From contig NC_092593.1 of NCBI RefSeq assembly GCF_047663525.1, positions 29,538,501-29,602,500 of the forward strand: 64,000 bases of DNA, read 5' to 3'. A program made the position numbers and the translations under genes. The notes under the pieces are model-generated. The model was not told the origin of the DNA. It ran no database searches and worked only from the letters and a program-made list of their open reading frames with translations. This document shows positions 23,561 to 37,200 of this stretch, piece after piece; position 1 is the stretch's first letter, and every line of letters starts with the position of its first letter. This DNA comes from Anas platyrhynchos (Eukaryota > Chordata > Aves > Anseriformes > Anatidae).

Positions 23561-26500
23561 GTATGTAAGCTAATATGTTTGCAAAGGGAAAGGACAAAGG
23601 CTCCCTGAGCATGCTTCTCCATGTGGTTACCAGCCACTGCTCCAGTGACACCAGTGCCAACCAAGTGAGCAGCCCTGAATCGACAGTAGGGGAAATAAGG
23701 TTGACTGCTAGCTCACCGTGGGACAACCACAGTATTTACACCCTCAGCTCTCCTCCAGCAAAAGCCTCATCCAGGAAGGCATACAAGCTTCAGGTCTTAG
23801 TGACAATGTTGATGTAGGTGCCTGCAGGCAGCTCCTGACATCTCCATAGGCCTGATGGCAAAGCAGGGAGACCCTCACCTCTCTGGGGGAGCTGAACGCT
23901 GGCTGCTTGAAAAGCCCATGGCTGACAGGTGGAAGGTGATAGCAAGCTGGAAAACGCTCTTGTTTACTCACCCATCTCTTCCTTTTCAGCCTGTTTATGG
24001 TAGAGCTAATCCATGCTCGAGAAGTGAAGGCAGGACACTCAGAGCTGTCAGCGCACACAGTTCCCAAACCCATGAATCAATCATCGCGAATCCCAAACAC
24101 AAGCATAAAATATCTCAGACAAGCTCAATTTTCCAGCTTTGAAACAAGGACTTTTTTTTTTTTTTTTCATTTTAACATTTTAAGTCTAAGATTTAGTGCT
24201 AAACTGACAGGCTTAACTTGTAAAGTAACTGGCAAATCTTGAAAGAATTGTGGTTTTCTCCTCCCCAAAGGACATTGCAAGTGACATGGTTTTTCACTTT
24301 AGTGATAGATGGTACTTGCAGGCAAGTATTTAGATATCTAAGTACTAAAGCAGCCACAGGTCTGGTTCCTATCAATAATACATTTTGTCACAGTGAAATT
24401 GAAACAGCATGGATACCACACATAGAAATGGAAGGGAGAATTATACATAAAATTAATTTTCCCCATAAAGGCACGTAGTTTCAGCTGTCTCAGTTCACAG
24501 GAGAGTTTGTGGATGTTCATTTCCTGGGGATTGCCCACCCCTAAGTTTTACCTTTGATTCTGAGCACCAGTGAACAGCGTCTTTCAAAGCAGCACAGGGG
24601 TGGAGCCACGCGATCACAATGAAATCTAAAAACAAAACAAAAAAAAAAATTGTACCCTTTGCAAGCCAAATTAGTGGAGCTGGTCTCATTGAAATATTTT
24701 TAAACCAAAGCCAGGGACTGAGCTGAGTAATGAGATGTGAAAGCAAGCAAGTGGCATGTGCTTGTGAGTGGCAGGGGAAATATTTCACCCATCTGATGGT
24801 ACCGTGAAAATCTTCTTTGCCAAACTGCCGTAACATTAACACAAAGCAGTGACCCCCTAGCTGTCCTCTGGGCCATAGAAAAGCAGCAACGTCTCACTGC
24901 AGAGGGGATTATCAGGTTCTGGGATTTGTGTCAGCTCCCTTTTCAATTATTTTTAGATTCCATGAAGCTTTAATTATTTGGGCAGAAATGCACTGAATTG
25001 CTCCGTTCTCAAAGACCTGCCCAAAGCAGGTACTTCCCTGAATAATTGCATCTGAGAGATGCAAACAGTGCCTGCCCTGTGCACAAATACCCACGGGGGT
25101 ACGTTGTAGTGTGCTGAACCTGTCTGAAGACCCAGTGAACCAGGACTTCTGGAATGAGCATCCAATCGAGGGGAGACGTTTTGCCAGGGAAAATTCTGTT
25201 TTTCTTCTGGGAAACAAAGACAACTCATAGTAACGGAGATATGAACTAAATATTGCCCTCTGTGTCATGCCCCGTCAGACGGCTCTTGCAGCTCCTTGAA
25301 ACTCTCATGTCCTTAAATCACCTCCAGGTTTCTGGCTCAAAATGCTTCACAGCCCATTTATACAGTGGGGATACCAGGTCTTCCTCTGGCATTAAATGCT
25401 TGTTCTTTTGTGAGATCATGGACCTGGCATGGTGTGTACCAGTCATGCTCTGAGGAGCTTGAAGCAGCCCCTCTTGCCTAGGCAGGGATGCCATTCCTTT
25501 GTACTGTCAAGCATAGCACAGACATGGACAAGCTCCATTAGTTCATCTCTCCCAGCTGCCTTCCAAATCACTGTTGAGTTTGGTTATTTGTTTCCATGTT
25601 TTCTCCTGCTCAGTCCTGCCCCGCTTTGCTAGTAGCAGGAGATTTCTTAGAGCAGTACCTTAATCCTCGTTCTTCCCTTGATACAACTATTTTAACATTT
25701 TCCCCACTCTGGTTCCCCAAAAGGCTGTATCTCATTGGTGACACGGAAAAGTCCTTCACTAATATTCAAAGGCGCTTGGATACAGAGCTGGATGGAAAAT
25801 AGTTTTCACCAACAGAAATGTAGCGTTGTGTTTTCACTGAAGTGTGTTTTCTTAATGAAAGGGAAACAACAAACCTCTTACATGCAGAAGCAATACTTCA
25901 TTTGACAAAATGCTGGGCTTAAGAGTGTTAACGGGCTCTATTAATGACATGTGTGGCCAGTATTTGCTTATCTTCTCTTAATTAATAAGGGATGTTTCAG
26001 GATGCAGCACTCCTCCTAGCTGTATTTAGGGAAGTGCTGTGTTTAGAGAAGACTCCTTAAATACTTTGCTTTATAAATTTCATTTCCTAGTGCAGCCATC
26101 TCATTGCTGCTCTGTGCCTGAGACTTTTATGCCTTTAGTCTGGAAACAACTGTTGCTACGGGACATCCATAATGCAGGTGAGACGGTTTCCCTTCAGACA
26201 AAGGGATTACAGGGGAATAGGAGCCAGGGAGAGCAGGTCTGTGCTAATGCTGGTAATGGAAAAACAAAGGAAGGCCAGCAGCTGCAGGAGGCTGCAAAAC
26301 CAGAGGACTTCTCAAAACCAGGACATTTTGAGAAGGGTAAATTTAAGTCCTTTTCCTTTCTATCTTTTCTACGTGCCCTTGGTCCCATCTTGGCTTTTTA
26401 TATGGCTCCCCAATCTTGGAGCAGTGGCTGAAAGGCAGAGCGGTCTTGTGGCCAGCAGTAGGGTGGGAGGAAGCCTGGTGCTGTCTGACCAGAGCACAAA

Positions 26501-26999
26501 AATCTGCCCTTGCTGTGCATCCTAGGCTCAGCATGGGGCCAGGCACCTTTATTGGGTCCTGTAGTTGCCCACCTACAGACTTGTATTCACGAGGGAAAGG
26601 GAAGCCGCAGCAGAGATAGCAAGGAGAATCAGATGTAAGAATATGGAGTTCACTGGATGTACGTTACCATAAATGCATCGGGTTTATATCCAGTTACCTG
26701 TGAATTTGGGCTGTTGAGGTGGAAACAGCAAGTCCCCTGCTGTGCTCCTGCAAACCTCGTTGCTCGTTGTCACTGAACTGTGAAGGTCAAAACCTGCTCT
26801 CAGCCTTCTCCTCTTCACTCTGTATTGATTTTTTTTCCTGTGAAGACATCAGCTTGTCTTCATCAGGTTGGATACACCAGCCATTGCAGGATGGCAGCTC
26901 GCCTGTGAAAGCCAGCCAAGGGAAAAACAGCCAATAATGCCTTTTTTGATAGGCTTTAGTTGGTATTTTTAGCATTTCCACTTAAACAAAAGCTCAAAA

Positions 27000-27564
27000 A
27001 TCAGAGCAGGTAATTGCAAATTTCATCATCGAGTAAATCATTATAGCCATGCTATAAACCCATAGGGATTTGGGAGCAGAGTTACAATGAATTCCCTGCC
27101 AGAGCCGGAACAAGGAGCCCTGGGCTTGACTTTAGGAAGCAGTAAGCTGGGCGCTGCTCTAAAAAACCAGCAACTAGCATGGAACAAATTAAAAAGGGAA
27201 GCAGCAAACTCCTCTGGGATTCCATAATAATTTAAACATTCCTTTGGGACATCTGAAGTTTGGAGGAAAGGTGGGGAGGGGGAGCGGGGGTAAAAATGCT
27301 GCTAACTTATATGGAATGTTAGCAATAAAAGGGACCCATACGGGTGTGCCATACCCTGAATTAGTCAGAAAGCAGATGTGTGCGTCTGCAGCCTCGACTT
27401 TTTCCCCTTGTTTTTGGTTCTCTTCCTCCCTCTCCTTCCTCTCCCTCTCCAGCGCTGTTACAGCAGTTACACCTGCGTGATCGAAGGAGCAGGGAGAGAG
27501 CTGCAAAGCTCAAAGCTTTCGGTGTGTCAGGGCAGAGCACAGAACAATAGCACCATAAATCAAT
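27000..27564. other. Unique noncoding sequence with a motif-rich AT patch
   Basis: The part 27005-27065 carries GGTAATTGC, GTAAATCATTATAGCC and a GCTATAAACC motif, reminiscent of conserved noncoding DNA but weak. A G-rich patch at 27262-27292 has three runs of at least four G. No gene is visible. Confidence 0.5.
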
Positions 27565-27566
27565 TT

Positions 27567-27589
27567 GGGAGGGGAGGGGGGGGGGGGGG
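27567..27589 (+). repeat. G-run with G-quadruplex potential
   Basis: GGG (27567-27569), A, GGGG (27571-27574), A, then 14 consecutive G (27576-27589). The long run can supply several G-tracts, so a G-quadruplex can form on the plus strand. Confidence 0.85.
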
Positions 27590-28010
27590 AGAGCTAATCC
27601 AAAAATAAACCATGTGTGAGTTTTATTTAGCTCTGCCGTTGCTGAAGGGAGTTCACAACGGGGTTGAAACAGTGCAGTGTTTGGGGGTTTGCCCCTTTTC
27701 TTCCCTTTCCTGCATCGTGTGCTGTGGGATGAACCCCCGGGGTGTGCTGACACTGTCCCTTTCCTCTTGGTGTCACTCATCCCCATCTGAGGACACCAGG
27801 GGATCCTGGTGTCAACAGGAGTTGTCTGTTTGGGCCCAGACCAGCATTTAGCAGGCTACTTCCCAAGCAAATAGATTTGTTTCCACCCGAGGAGGCAGCT
27901 GCTGGAAGGCCCAGGCAAGCCAGTGAGAACCAGGAACCCGAATCCCTCTCATCTGGGAGCTTTTCCCATGTCCTTGGCTCACAACCTGGGCAGCAGCAAG
28001 GAGCATCCTT

Positions 28011-28042
28011 CACGTGCAAGCACACACGCACACGTGTGTGTG
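28011..28042. promoter_or_regulatory. Paired CACGTG E-boxes within a CA/TG inverted repeat
   Basis: Canonical E-boxes CACGTG lie at 28011-28016 and 28031-28036, 20 bases apart start to start. The second is the centre of an imperfect palindrome (28025-28042, one mismatch) made of CA and TG dinucleotides. CACGTG is bound by USF, MYC/MAX, CLOCK/BMAL1 and related bHLH factors. No promoter or gene is visible next to it. Confidence 0.3.
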
Positions 28043-31000
28043 CCTTCTTGGGGGGAGAAGCTGAAGGGTCTTCTCAGCCTTTAACACCAAAGTGAAGAAT
28101 GCTAGGTTTTGGTTTATTAACGGAAGAAAAAGGGAAGAAATAAAAGCCCCAACTGCCCAAAGCCCAAGTGTGACATAAGGAGCCTCGAGGCAACTTTCAT
28201 CATGTTTTTAATGTGGTTTCCTTCATCTCCCTGGGCTCGCCTGTTTGCAAGAGCAGATTGTATTTAGATGATGCATTTACCAGATCACCAGGAGGATGCT
28301 CCCCCCTGTTGTATTCCCCACCCCACCCCATAACTGAACCTAACAACAATAACAAAGAGATCCAATTTGTTCTTCAAAAACACGGGCTCCACAGCACAGT
28401 ATCATTTTGTCCTTGTGCTAATTCCAAAAAACCATTTGGCCTCATTACACGTCTCTGGATGGACTGGAGATGAGCACTGGTTTGATCCCTGAAAGACATC
28501 CCAAGCTCTCAGCAGCGTGAAATTTTAATTTCAGCTTCAGAAGATTGCATGTCAGGCCCAAAAGGAAAAAAATTGCCTCCTCATGCTGGAACAATGTTGA
28601 TGCTTTCCAGGTCGGGCTTTCATTTGAAAAAGAAATGCAGCAGAGCAATCCTTCCTGGCATTACCTAGGGCCCCCACATTCCCCTGTCCAGTGTGTGTGC
28701 AGCACGCCTCCCGCATTCAGGCGCTCCCTGCAAAGCCTGGCTGTGGACTTGCATGGAGATTATTCTTCTTTTTCCCTTCATTAAGAAACACCATGGTTCA
28801 TTTACAAGCCATTCACATTCAAATTGGGCTTTTTATGTTTTATACAGCAAGAGAGAAGGAAACCAGGAGCTGTAGTTGTAATCTCGCAAATGGACTGTTC
28901 TTCACACTGTGCTGTCTTAAATCTCTTATGTTCTTTATAAAGCTGTGGGCCAACAGATTTCAAAGCAGTGTCCATAGAGTAATAATGCCTCGGGCTTCTC
29001 CTGCAGAATGCTCAGAGCAAGTTATACAGGACTTTTGAATCATTACCTTGATTTTATGGGTGGGAAAAAGTTATAGAGATGGAGTGAGTGGAGGGTGCAA
29101 AGAAAAACTGTCTGAAAACAGAACTGAGGTCTCCCCGGCATTGATGCCAGGAAGCACTGTGAAGCAATTGCGTCTTGGAGTTAAATGGGGCTCCCAGGAG
29201 CTCAAGGTGGGATTCTCTGCCATTAAATCCCAGGTGTGGATAGCAGCAGTATTCTTATTCTACCACAAGAAAACAAATGAAAGGGAGATGCGTTGGTGGG
29301 GGATGCAGGAGAGCATGCATATGTCTGTGGTCCAAGCAGTTCATTTTCAGCTCATGCTGGTGAGGGATCCTACAGGTCATCTCCATGACCAGAGTCTGAA
29401 GGTTTTCAAGCACAAGATTTCGTTTACAAGGAACTCACCAGGATCACCAGGAGCTGAGCTGAAAGAAGGAGCTTTGTTCCTGCAGAAATTTAAGGGAACC
29501 TCTTGTCTGGCTATTTATTTATTATTTAATACACAAAGGCTACGTCAATGCAGAAATGGGTTGATTTGGCCAGACTGCAATATATGGGCAGAAATTTTTT
29601 TGCCAGAGTGTGAAATGTACTATGAATCAGCAGGTCCCGTAGTTTGGTAGTCAGAGCCTCGGAGGGGATGGGGTGAGGCATGTTCGGAAGGCCGGATAGG
29701 GATGCGTAAGAGCTCCCTCATTTGGATTAGACGTACAGATGTGTACTCTCTGTGGTTTTTAAGAGAGTTTTTCAAGTATGAGTAGGAAGGAATTGGAGAT
29801 ACTTTGGTCTTGTTTAGGCAGTTACACTCGGTATTGGACAGCTCTGGCTTTGGAAGGTCTCCAGAGCAGGTGTTTGTCCGGCTTTGAGCCCAGCTGTGCT
29901 TTGCAAAGTCAGTGGCTTGGCTGAAGCTTGTGGACTAATGACTTCACCTAATATAGCATTTCGTACATGATCTGTTCACATCAGCTCGGTGACTTCTTAG
30001 CCTTGCAACTAACAAACTTTGCCTTCATTTTATAAAGTGAGGAGCTCCAGATGAGCTGGTGAGTAGACGTACTTTCATTGCTGTGTATGTGGGCACAGGT
30101 AGGTCTGATGTCACCCGCTTCTCATCCTGACAACGGATGAGCAAGGGGCTGATCAAGAGTCCATCTGCCTCACCTCCCTCCTGTTCCACCACATTCCCCA
30201 TGCCCCCTGTAATTGCTTGGTTAGGCAGGACTTCTCCCAGCCTTCATCTTGGCTCACCTTGTGCTGCTCTGCCCCACACCAGCTGGATCTCCTGAGGCAT
30301 CACATCCAACCTGGGTGCTCCTGGAAAGCACAAGCTACTGACTGCTCTAGTTCCTTTGTGGTCAATGCAAACTGCAACAAGCAATTGGTGGAAAAATTGA
30401 TGACAAGTACAGGATGTCCCAGAAGTTAGCTTCGATGAGATTTTAAAAGTGAAATAAAGGGAAGGTCCAAAGAGAGAAAAACAGATGTATGTCTGCCTGA
30501 GCCTGCATAAACGGTTACCAAGTCAGAAAAATGCACTGCCAGCTTGCAGTACAATTGAAGTTCTCCTGGGTTAGAAGGAAAGGTTTTCTTCCTAGTCCTC
30601 ACAAACACCTATGAAAGGGTGCTAGAAACACCCAGGAAATCTCTGAAGTTCCAGCTATCATAGCAGTAGAGGCTGTGTAGTATTTCAAGGCAATCAAGTG
30701 ACCTGCAAAATTAGGAGAACACAGCCCCAGTGATGAACACTCTGTCAGACAGGGCAAGCCAGCCTGCTGCTGAGACAAAAGTGTTGGAATTTCCAGGCCT
30801 GTTAGTCCCAGGCAAAGGTAATCACCTGCAATAAATAAAACAGCGTCATTGTTTTTTTAAATAGAAAGCAGATTATGATGTATTAGGCGTCAACTGTCAC
30901 TGCAGTTGTGGCTCAAGTGTTGGAAATGCTATTATGGAAGTGCTCGTAAAAGTTTAACAGGGTTGGAAAACTCTGCCTGCTGTTGCTATCTGCCTTCGAA

Positions 31001-33344
31001 GTCCCCTCCTTTTGCATGCTGGAGCTGTTTTGCTATAAAACATAGGAAGAAATACTTTGATGACTGAAAAGGAAAGCGTGCTGTTAATAAACACAGAAAT
31101 CTTGAATGCAACAGAGAAGGGTGTGCAGGGTCTCTGCCTTCTGCAGTTTCTCACAGGATCCCAAATAGCTGAACCAGCAGCTTCCCAAGCTGGATAAACC
31201 TCAACTCCAAGTGCAGACATGAGAAAGCAATGGCAGAGAAAATGTTGGCATGAAGCAGAGAAAATAGTAGAGCCAATGATTGTGCTCCAGTCACAGAAGA
31301 AAGTTTCAGCAGCCCAGCTCCACTCCGCTCTCACCCCAGCCATCACTCCAAGTGCCGCAAGCAAGCATGCAGTCCTGCTACATCCTCCTCCTCCTCTTCC
31401 TCCTCCTGTGCCAGCATGAAGTTGTTGCTCAGTCCATGCATCACACATATTACAAGTCCACTTCTCCATGTACCTTCTTGTTATGCAGAGCTCCTCTTTA
31501 ATCATCACTGCAGATCTGTAGCTCCTTTGGTTGCTTCTATTCTGAGCCCTGGAGGACCCTGCTTCTACCCAAGCTCTGCCGGCAAAAACAGCAACTGTGT
31601 TTTCACAGGCAGATTCACGAGTCTGCTCATAGGAATGACATACTAAGAAACCTGTCCTTGTGCATGTTTCAGACTTAAATCACTGTTCTAGAGCAAAATT
31701 ATGCTTGAAACTGCATATCAAAAAAACTAGTTTTCAGATATTTCTGTTTTGTTCTTTTTGTTTATTTGTTTCTTAGGTGCAGTCCTAGCATCTAGACTTT
31801 GAAAATGGCAATTGCCTGTAATGAAGTAAGTGCCTTCAAAACACGCAATTCAAATGTCTTATTAAGGCCCTCGTGTCTGAATTCTGGGCTCCCAGTTCAA
31901 ACGTGGAATACTGTCTATAAAACTTTTTATATCATCTACAGTAATATTAGAATCATATTCCCTTGACCATCCTTAGTAAAACAGTTCTTGACACACTACT
32001 GGGATAAAAGAGAGGGAACACATGGTATCAGTAAAAACTAAGTTAACATACCATTCCAAGCAATAACATTACACTATATAGCGTAGGAACAAGCCAAAAA
32101 GTAATAATTATTGGGAGTAAGTGGAATCAAGAATTGCCCCCAGTGTTGCATTATGCTCCTTTCAGTGGAAGAACCTCAGGCACACAGTATATAATAACCA
32201 GTCCCATTGTCAATATAAAAAAGGTTGATACAACCTTATTTAAAATCTCTCTTTTCCCTTTTAAACAGAGTGCAGCAGTGATTTGTGCCAGAGCTGCTGA
32301 GTGCTTTCAAATGTGTCCACGAGGTCAGGACCAACAGGTACGTGGTGTTTCACATGGTGCTTCCCTGTGCTGGGAGTCCTCTTTTGCTGGCTGAGGTCCA
32401 CACCCTGGGCTCTGCTGCCTCTTCCCTGTGCACCCTAGGGACTTGTCCTCCTCCTTTGCTGGCTTCCTCCACAAGACAAGGCAGGAGATTAGTATCAGCA
32501 TGCCCCTCAAGAAAGGATGCTGCTCTTTGCTGAAGTTCAGGATGGTTTAAGCCAGCGGAGGCTATGCCCCAAAGACTTTGCCTGGGACCAGGAGCACTTG
32601 ACCCTCTCTTCTGGCATGCAGCAGTGATATCTGGGTTACCCCTCTCCCATCACTATCTGCCTGGTTCCCCTCAGTTCCTCCCCAGCCCTTCAGCTCAGGG
32701 GACACCCATCTAGAAGGGCTCCCATCCTCAGCTGGCCACCTTGTAGACCTCTTGTCCCCACAGGGAGCATCCCAACAAGCCCCTCCGTGATCCCCAACGC
32801 CTGCACCCTGAGCTGGGGGTGGCAAGGGCTGCACTGCAGCGGCAGGGTGATTCAGTCCATCCCCACTCCTCCCCCCAGTGAGTCACCATTTCCCCTAAGC
32901 CTCCCAGTTGCGAAAGGGGATGATCCTGCTGTGCTGGCCCAGTCCCCAGTGCAGCCTCACTCCAGGAGACAAAATGGGTGCTCGTGCCTCACCCCTGCCC
33001 TCCAGAGACAAGGAGAGGGGCGGTGCCCCCCAAAAAATCCTCTTCCTACAAAGCCGTGCTGGATGATGGAAATTTCTCCTTCTCTTCTCACCTGCCTGCA
33101 TCAGTCCTTGCTCTAATTTACCCCTTTTTACGCTCCGATGGTATTTTCCCCTCCTGAAAAGAAAAGGGGGTGAGTTCATCCTGGCCTGGAGAGAAGGGGG
33201 TGAGTGAGCAGGGCTGGGTGGTGGGTGGCGGGGGGAAGCCGAGACGCGTGCCAGGAATGCAGGGTTGGGTTTTGAAGGGTGCTGCTTCAACCACTTGGCA
33301 AACCCCTTCCTCCTCTATTTCCCCCGTCATCCCCCTCCTGATTT
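28043..33344. other. Unique noncoding sequence
   Basis: No supportable gene is present. The 200-codon plus-strand frame at 29048-29650 is among the longest in the window, but it has no domain, signal peptide or recognisable similarity. A 184-codon minus frame lies at 30954-31508. A (TCC)n patch lies at 31383-31407. The block 32380-33240 is richer in GC and stop-poor, giving overlapping frames on both strands without known domains. The parts 28180-28300 and 28795-29000 look like possible conserved noncoding sequence by composition only. Confidence 0.55.
31383..31407 (+). repeat. (CCT)n pyrimidine microsatellite
   Basis: About eight CCT/TCC units with one interruption. Confidence 0.85.
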
Positions 33345-33510
33345 GAGCAATGAAAAACAACTTCCTGTCAATAAACATGAACAAAAGCTTGGACTCATCT
33401 TCAAAGTGATGAGTTATGTTGAAAATATGTTTCGGAGCACTTTGAATGTTCCTGTAAACTGGAGGAAAGCGATTGTTCTTGGCGCTTTGGCATTCAAGGA
33501 GAGTTTATAA
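33345..33510. promoter_or_regulatory. Possible regulatory block with FOX and ETS motifs
   Basis: An ETS core (TTCCTG, 33362-33367) is followed directly by TCAATAAACA (a forkhead-type ATAAACA, with an overlapping SOX-like AACAAAAG downstream). GCGATTGTTCTTGGCGC near 33468-33484 adds another SOX-like core. There is no coding frame of note. ETS and FOX sites close together occur in endothelial enhancers, but the spacing here is not the tight FOX:ETS composite. The call is speculative. Confidence 0.2.
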
Positions 33511-33899
33511 ATAACCACTGCAGGTCTGTGTGAGTCTTGCCACGAGAACAATGCAATGGGACACGGACGGAGGGGAGAAGAGGAGAGGACAGAGGCCTAA
33601 GAGGGAGAAGAAAGAAAAAGCAGGTCCAGAACCTGGGGAATGGTGTGATTTATAAAAGTTTACACCTAGCCAGTGAATGTGGCCTTACCCATTGTGTGCA
33701 GAGTGAGCTGGGCTCCCCAGCTGGGGCTGCCTTTGGGGAATTGTCTTCTCCTGGTGCCAGGTGGTGGGGCTGGTGGAGCTGTGCATGGGTGCTGATGCTG
33801 AACTGCATGTGGCCATTGCTGCATGGGACAGGGAAAAAGGAGGAAAGCATACGGTTCCCATTGGTTTGCAAAAGTGAAAACATGTGCTGGAATCCCAGC

Positions 33900-34270
33900 C
33901 AGACGTGCTTCTTGTTATTTTAATGAGAAATTCCATAATTAGTGGCAAAAAATAAAAAGAAGCTACACTGCAAGTGAAAGAAAACCCCTCTCTCTCCTCT
34001 CCAGCACATGATAGACGCATCAAAGAGATGTGGTGTTTTTACAAACATACATTACTTGACAGGCTATGATGTTCCTTAATCTGTTTGCTTGAGGGAATTA
34101 AAAAGAAACATAAAAAAGCAACCAAATAAAAATGACAGATTTTTTTACTTAAACAGTCCTTGTCTTAAATGGGCAATGCGCTCCCCACCTGTAATTCATT
34201 TGTCAGCAGTTAAACATCATTACAACATTAACAGCCAATCTGAATGCAGAAGAGCTGGGCTTTGTGCAGC
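33900..34270. promoter_or_regulatory. Candidate conserved noncoding element, long AT-rich motif block
   Basis: About 370 bases with TTTTAATGAG, CCATAATTAGTGG, CTTGACAGGC, AATGACAGAT, TGTAATTCATTTGTCAGC and GTTAAACATCATTAC. Homeodomain TAAT cores alternate with TGACAG/CTGTCA-type TALE motifs. No open frame or repeat explains the stretch. This is one of the better-looking enhancer-like blocks, though the evidence is motif density alone. Confidence 0.35.
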
Positions 34271-37200
34271 CATAAACTACAGGACATCAAACTGTACTTT
34301 ATGGAGTAGGGGCCAGTCAGAAGTGACCCCTTCTAAACTTTTACAATTCTCTGCATTCTTCTGATTATAGTAAAGATTTATTTGAACTTTGATATATATA
34401 TGTATAAAAAAAAGAAGGTTTTATTAAAAACATTTCATCCCAGTTCTTTAGCAAAGGAGGAGAGAGAAGAAATACAGCAAGAAGCCTTAAGCTGGTAGAT
34501 TTTATTTGTCTTGCAAAGCAGCCATGGATGGATTTGCTTGGATTCATGTTCAGAAATAAACACGTAGTATTGCATTACATCCCGTTTACACACTTTGTTC
34601 TCCAAACATTTTTGACATCTAATTGCGCAACTCCTTGCCTAGCTGGTATAACACAGAAAGTCCTCATAAGGGGTTTGCTGGAAGCCAGCTTTTTGGAGCC
34701 CAAAAGGTGCTTCAGCAGCTGGGTGCTGATGAATGCCCTCTCTCACCTACTCTCTGTTTGTTGTTTCCCTGGAGCATCCCTTGGCACTGTTTGGGAAAGC
34801 ATTTAGGAATTCATCCCTTCTTTTCTCATAAAACCCTCTGAAAAATCTAATTTATCAACTCTCAGTGTGTCGGCTTGCCACAAGGAATAACATGCAGCCC
34901 CTGCAATAACTGTGCTAAGGGGCTAGCTAAGGGGCTAACAACTGCACTGCTTTCCAGGCAGTACCAGAGCAAGATATTAAGGCAGTGCTGCAAGCTAAGC
35001 TGTGAAGTTAGGGAAAAGGGAAATGCCTTAGTTCTTCCTCCTCTTTTTCAGGAGGCTGGTGTGTTGCTGTCGTGCCTGGTTCAGCACAGATGGCTGTGTT
35101 TCAGCATTTAGCCAGGGACAAATGTAACGGTGAAAATGTCTTGATGATGGGCAAGTCTTGATCTCTTCTGCCTCACCTGCTGGGCAGTGACACTGCCTGA
35201 AGTTGGTGGTGTTTTCTACCAAAAATAAATGTGATTTTACATGCTCACACATGCATACTTGTACATTTATACACACTTTATTTTTGCAGAAATACAAGCA
35301 AAAGAGAAGGAAGTAGGTCAGTGTTCCTTGGAATTCTCTTTTAGGCATGTCATGGTCTCAGACTCATGATGACCAAAGACTCTTTGTTATCTGCAGGGGA
35401 TTTGGGGAAATATCCTCTGAGCAGGGAGCTTGAATTAGGGACAGATACAAGAGGCATCTGAGCCACAATTCCTGGGAATCTCCCAGATCAGAGTAATGGA
35501 CTTTTTGGAGGTTGTACACAGCAGAAGTGCTGATGAGAATGATGTTTCAAAGGAAACTTGCCACTTCCACAGATTTGCTGTTTTCCAGGGAGAAGAAATG
35601 TGATTGTGCTGGAAACCTTCAGTGTTCTTCCTTTTATATTATTTTCTGTTTTATTTTGAAGTGAGGGGGGAGACAAACCTGAAATGAAACACTTCATTTT
35701 GGTCAGTTTGACCAGATTGGGGAATGTTTCATTCTTCTGACTGGATTGGTTTCAAATCAATTCAGAATACACTTCAACTTCCCTCAGGGAAAGTGCAGCT
35801 CCAGATCTTTTTCTTTATTATGGTTGTGCTCTCAGGAGGACCTCAGTGCCCATGAGGCAAAGAGTGACTTTTGTGCTGGCTAACTCCATGGGAATAGTAC
35901 CAATCTAGCAGCCTGCTTGCATGGTACAAAGTAGAGCATCCAAGAGCAGTAAGATATAAAATGGCTCAGTTAACATTTATTTTCTCTCAGTCAGTGACTA
36001 GATTTTGAGAGTACATGAAGGAGAATAATTTCAAAAGAAATTGTATTGAGATCCCTCTCCCGAGTCTCTCTCTGCTTCCATCCACCAACAGGGTAGGTGT
36101 TGTGCACGCTTGATATAAGACAAAGCATGCAGGGAAATGAGGTATAATAATGTAATGACTTGAAAGTAAGTACTCAATAGTCATTTCAATTCCTGTTTTG
36201 ACCTCCAACATTTCAATCTACCTACATATCATGTCAGTTCTGATTTTTCTAAATATATTGGTTGTTTGTTTGCTTGTTTTTGTTTTCTGGAGAGTGGTCT
36301 TGGGTCCATATTTGGAATTTCAACTTTTTGTGCTGTTTCAGAGCACAGAGCAAGCACTGAAATGTCAGAAATTCCCCTGTGACAGAAGTTCAGAGTATTT
36401 TTCCCCTCTAGCTAAAGTCTGGGCATGACACTTCGGTTCAGATAAGGAAGACAAAGAAAAGCTGAAATGAGCCCATAGATACTGATGTTCTGGTGCTGAA
36501 GAGCTCAGTGATCACTACTTTGAATAGCAAATCTTTTTCCTCTTTGTTGGCCAGCTCCCTCCAAAGTTATTTGTCTTTTTTTTTTTTTTTTTAATGGTTC
36601 TGTTTTCTTTAGTTAGGTTAGATTAAAACCACAAAAGGATAAAATGGGGCAGGTTGTCTTTCTTCTGCTTGCATTCCTTTAAGAAGAACTGGTGTATCTT
36701 GAACTGGAAATGTCTTGTCCTGAAAATGCTGAAACCAAACTTACATTTCAAAGCACTGTTTTGTTGTTTTGGGGTTTGGCTGTTGTGTTGTTGTTTGTTT
36801 GTTTTTACAGTCTAAACTGCTGAAAGGATGATAACAAATGGTGCTGGTTAAATACTTTATGTTCTAGCAAAATGAAATTTAAAAAAAGACATTTTATCAT
36901 GAGTGGGTGGTGTGGATTAGGAAACATGGCCATCTTTTTTCTAGGATCTCTGGTCACCTCTGCAACTTGTGCTAGGTATAGTACAGTATACAACAGAAAA
37001 AATGGTTTCTCTACCCAAGGACTTATGACATCCTTTCTGTATGCATTTTACCAAGTTTCTATATTGTCAGGACAGGTGTCACAGAGCTAACCAGAGACAA
37101 TAAAGCTGCCCTGAATGCTTTACTCAATGAATTCATGAGAAGAAATGACAGTGCAGGCTCCTGATCTGCCTCCTGCCCCATCTCTGAGCATGCAGTGCAC

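Larger units (their letters stand above)
22941..26999. other. Unique noncoding sequence
   Basis: No gene is visible. It holds an AT-rich patch (23261-23290), a 17-base tandem duplication (23527-23560), a T16 run (24152-24167) and an A-rich patch near 24628-24648. The largest open frame, at 26039-26431 (130 codons, plus), has no domain I recognise. Confidence 0.6.

Noticed and set aside
29048..29650. 200-codon open frame on the plus strand as a gene
   Set aside because: No recognisable domain, promoter, splice or polyadenylation context. A frame of this length is expected about once by chance in 128 kb of two-strand sequence at this composition.
32380..33240. Exons in the GC-richer block
   Set aside because: A splice-acceptor-like pyrimidine-cacag near 32762 is followed by no frame with a known domain and no convincing donor.
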